Assembly (NCBI GenBank): GCA_013399895.1
Contig: VXBA01004867.1
Span: forward strand, 523,653-587,652
Length of the DNA stretch: 64,000 nucleotides
Direction of reading: 5' to 3'
DNA from: Serilophus lunatus
Taxonomy: Eukaryota; Chordata; Aves; Passeriformes; Eurylaimidae
Below the pieces are notes generated by a model. The model searched no databases. It was not told where the DNA came from and was given only the letters and a program-made list of their open reading frames with translations. This document shows positions 60,788 to 64,000 of the stretch, one piece after another. Each line of letters starts with the position of its first letter. The first letter of the stretch is position 1. The translations under genes were made by a program, and so were the position numbers.

Positions 60788-61241
60788 ATCATAGAATGGC
60801 CTGGGCTGGAAGGGACATCAAAAGTCATCTTATCCTGATTATCTGCCAGAGGCAGAGGCACCTTCTACTAGACCAGCTTGCTCCAAGCCCCATCCAATCT
60901 GAGCAACCTGTGCCAATACCTCACCACCCTCACAACAAAGATTTTTTTCCTAGTATCTAATCTAAACTTACTCTCTGCCAGTTGGAAGCCATTCCCCTTT
61001 GTTCGATGTCACTCCATTCTCATGTAAAAAGTCTCCTTCCATTTTGTTGTTGGCTCCCTTCAGCTACTGGAAGACTTCTCTTCTCCAGGCTGAACAATCC
61101 CAATTCTCTCAGTCTTTCTTCGTAGCAGAGGTCCCCTAATAATCTTCTGACTTCCTCCAAACTTGCTCCAACAGCTCCTTGTCCTTCTTGTGCTGAAGAC
61201 TCCAGAGCTGGAGGCAGCACTGCAGGTGGGATCTCACCAAA
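60788..61241 (-). mobile_element. CR1 LINE fragment, opposite orientation
   Basis: ATCATAGAATGGCCTGGGC, GGAAGGGACATCAAAAGTC, CCATCCAATCTGAGCAACCT, CTTCTCTTCTCCAGGCTGAA, CTCCAACAGCTCCTTGTCC, CTCCAGAGCTGGAGGCAGC: antisense CR1 3' region. It is 5'-truncated at about 61241. Confidence 0.92.
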
Positions 61242-62951
61242 AAATTTTACAACACCAAGGACTCATGCAGGCTTTCATCTCTCAACACCTGAGTAACTTT
61301 CACAGGTGTGTAGTCCCACTAAAACACCTCTCATGGATTGTGGTGCTGTTCCTTGGCACCATCCTCAGGACCAGGGCTGGGGCTGTTCCTTGTTCTGCCT
61401 CAATTAGTGTAAAGCACTGCCTGGCTCCTGAGGCCCTAGAGTTTGTCTGTGAAGGAGAGGCAGCTTCATTTCTTTTTACTGTCTCATCACAGGACTTTAT
61501 TTTGCAAACTCATTGCTATTATCAGTCCAGGTTCAAAAAGGTAACTTTAGCAGCAAGTACTGAACCTGCACAGGACCTGAACCTGGTTCACATGGGTGGA
61601 TTCTCATCCATTTTCACTGACAAAGCTTTTTTTGTTCTGGTTTAATTTTTTTACCTTCTAATGGGAAGATTTATCAGGTCTTTCCATCTTCCTTAAAGTG
61701 ATGAAAACTCCTCATTGCTTTTCAGGTTGGTAAAATGGGAGTGAAGAAAGGGACTAAGGCAGTAACTACCTGCTCAAATATTCTGACTTTTGTCACTCAG
61801 GTGAAAATAGAAGGATAAAAGGGAGAAAAGGACTGATTGTTCTGTTTCCTCTGAAAAACTTATCTTTCTTACTGCTGTTCTGGCTGGTAGAGAGCTTAAA
61901 GTGGGAATGTAAGATCTTGAAGAAAAATGCAGGTTTTCAGAAGTTTCATTTCACATTTTTAAAATTAAAATTTTTGGTTACTTTTTAAAGGTAGAAAATC
62001 TAACAGAAAATATTTTTAAAATTAAAAATCTGTCAGGATCATATCCTTGCAACTTAAGTTCTTCCTGGTAGGGTGGTGCTGAAGCCTGGTGCAGGTGATA
62101 TGTAGTGAGGTCTGACTAGTTCTTGCCAGCAGCTCCTCAGCTTCATCACACCATTGCATTGTCTTTTCCTCCTAATTCCCTTCTATCTCCCTCAAAGAAA
62201 GGGATTTGGAGCTCTCTCACCTGCTGGCCTTGCCTGTGTGCACCTGAAGACAAAATTCCCTGAGGAAGTCAGGAGCTGCAAGTATGGCTGTTGCAGTGGG
62301 GCTGCCAGGCACAGAAGTGCCATGTCCAGAGCACAGGCCAAACAGATGCCCACAAAGGTGACCACAAGTGTGGCTGTTTTACACTCCCAATTAAAAATGT
62401 AATGTACAAGGCAGTAAATTAAATTCACATGATGAATCCTTCCTTGGCCAACTGCAGTTGGCCATCCACAGCTGTCCCAGATGTGTTTGCTGTGGGCCGG
62501 AGGCCAAAGACAGCTGGCTGCTGATCTGGAAGGCTCAAGCTGCAGCTGCAGAATCCAAGCTAGGCAAAGGCATCAGATGGCTGAAAATTACTCCCTGGAA
62601 TCTATGGTGAGACTTCATTGGTGTGGTAATTGTAGGAGGGATAGGCAGGGCTTGCTCAGTGTGCTTTGCATGGCTTTCAGAATGCCTGAATTCACCCTGA
62701 TGGCCCTGTCTTCACACGTGTGCCTCCCCACATTTCTGCTTGTCTACGTTCCCTCTTCTCTGACCTCTACACTCTGTATTTTTTCTTTTATAGCTCTGTT
62801 TTTTAGTGTAAATGAAGTACTGTCTCTTAGATCAGCTAAGAAGTGGTGCTTCCTTACATGCAGATGAGCTCTTCTGCAAACCTGGTGTTCTCTAACTTCA
62901 TTAGTTTTTTTAGCCCAAAGTTTTCTCTTGGGGGTTTGATTTTGGTGTTTT

Positions 62952-62961
62952 GGGGGGGGGG
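62952..62961 (+). repeat. Ten-G run
   Basis: Ten consecutive G following TTTT, with further short G runs nearby (GTGGGG at about 62976). Indel-prone and possibly G-quadruplex-forming between strands. Confidence 0.85.
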
Positions 62962-63296
62962 ATTTTTGTTGTTTGTGGGGTTTTTTTCCACCTTCATTTT
63001 TAACCTGCTCTTTACAAAGCTTTTCTTCTAATGTGGATGCTCATGTTACTGAAATGTTCAGACAGTGAAGCCTGATGCTCAGGATTTGGGAGATGAAAAT
63101 GGAATCTGCCTCTTTTACCTTACCCCACTCCACGCTGTGCATGTGCATCAATACAACCCAATTACCTGACCCCCATGGATCTTCTTTCAAGCACCTCTGC
63201 CTCACTGAGTGCTTGTACTTAATGTGGGTTTTAGGGTTTTTTTCTTTTGCCTATTGTAGGACCTGCTTCTTTGCTCAGTAGTACTCATCACTATTG

Positions 63297-63395
63297 TATT
63301 AGAGTGCTTCACACTTGGTAATGAATTTAATTTCACATCACCACTACTGGAAGGCAGGTTATTTTTATCTTCTCTTTAGATTTGTGAGAATTGAC
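63297..63395 (-). mobile_element. Old amniote SINE/MIR-like remnant
   Basis: TATTAGAGTGCTTCACACTT, GGTAATGAATTTAATTTCAC, ATCACCACTACTGGAAGGCAGGT, TTATTTTTATCTTCTCTTTAG keep the order of the widespread amniote repeat 'gcgcctcacaat..taatgtattt..cctcacaacacc..gaggtaggt..attatccccatttta'. Highly diverged. Confidence 0.45.
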
Positions 63396-63767
63396 ATGCA
63401 GAGCTTGAAGCAGAAAAGCAGTGAATGTTTTTGGCTGTCAAGATGAAGATATCTAGGGTCATGATTTTGGAATACTTAGTCCCAGAGGGTTCTCTGCATC
63501 CTCAGTATGCCATGTATGAGTGCAGCTGCTTCTCAGTAACAGTAGTGGGTGTCTGGCACAACTGTAAGGCAGACCCAGGGGATCTCATCCCTTGGAAAGG
63601 AAAGCAAGTGGCTCCCTATGGAAAGTTAGGTTTGAGTCGTTCTGTAACTGCTTCATAAGAGCCAGAGGCAGCACCTGCTGCCACAATGTGGCCTCACAAG
63701 ATGAGCATCCTCTATCTTTTTGCAGCTTTGACTGTCTGCTATTAGGCCCTAATTATCAGTAACAAAT

Positions 63768-63794
63768 AGCAGTTCCCTGTAAACAGGAACTGCT
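63768..63794. repeat. Short imperfect inverted repeat
   Basis: Left arm AGCAGTTCCCTGT and right arm ACAGGAACTGCT are complementary over 12 pairs with one bulged C. The minimal loop would be AA, so in practice the terminal pairs would open. The flanking bases do not extend the stem enough for a pre-miRNA. Confidence 0.6.
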
Positions 63795-64000
63795 GCTCCT
63801 TCATTGTGCTAATTCAGTCTGGGGTAGATGCATCTGGCTGGCTGGAAGAGCTGGAGGTCCTGTAGTGAGGTAATAGGATTATATAATTAAACACTATCAT
63901 AGTTTGCTGCTCTTATATCTGAGTATGAGGACATCAGAGCTGCTCTGAATCCTGGTACTCCTGATTTGAGTGCTTGACTCTGTAACCTTGTGGGTATTGC

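Larger units (their letters stand above)
61242..64000. other. Intergenic spacer at the right edge
   Basis: AT-rich sequence (TTTTAAAATTAAAAT-type words at 61955-62030), a 10-G run at 62952-62961, an old MIR-like fragment at 63297-63395 and a short inverted repeat at 63768-63794. No exon was recognised. Confidence 0.6.

Overview
This window looks like avian nuclear DNA. Two observations support that: most of the recognisable repeats are CR1 LINE fragments in both orientations, and the only protein-coding gene I can identify is the 5' part of GABRB4, the GABA-A receptor beta-4 subunit. GABRB4 is known from birds and other non-mammals; its mammalian counterpart is regarded as GABRQ/theta. I cannot fix the species. 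A 5-N run at 59450-59454 shows this is assembled genomic sequence.

Layout. GABRB4 runs on the minus strand. Coding exon 1 (signal peptide) is at 34141-34220, exon 2 at 30396-30484 and exon 3 at 7802-7869. They are joined by a 3.66 kb intron 1, a 22.5 kb intron 2, and an intron 3 that runs off the left edge. The three exons keep one reading frame across canonical GT/AG junctions and give a signal peptide, the N-terminal helix with the KGYD.RLRPDFGG signature, and the first beta strand of the Cys-loop ectodomain. Exon 4 and everything after it (loop D, Cys-loop, transmembrane segments) lie beyond the window. Upstream of exon 1 are a pyrimidine-rich leader (as read on the transcribed strand), simple repeats and, about 1 kb from the ATG, a perfect palindromic CRE (TGACGTCA). 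Intron 1 just inside exon 1 holds a CpG-rich stretch (about 33.0-33.96 kb).

From about 35.2 kb to the right edge I recognise no coding exon. In the paralogous GABA-A clusters the beta gene lies head-to-head with an alpha gene, so this segment is probably the spacer towards GABRA3 on the plus strand. That is inference from known synteny; no alpha-3 exon was found. The spacer contains CR1 copies (40.9-41.8, 46.8-47.3 and three between 58.7 and 61.2 kb), a long (GAAA)n tract at 44 kb, a small CpG-bearing patch at 48.2-48.4 kb with an RFX X-box-like palindrome, and a GC-rich 11-bp minisatellite with an adjacent CpG island at 59.34-59.75 kb. Several AT-rich stretches dense in homeodomain/POU-like words (9.1, 42.1-42.5, 56.05, 63.75 kb) look like possible conserved enhancers, but only an alignment could show that.

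I did not find a novel multigene system, CRISPR array, tRNA, rRNA or bacterial-style operon. The interest here is regulatory and structural: the beta-4 promoter region, candidate enhancers, and unusual repeats.
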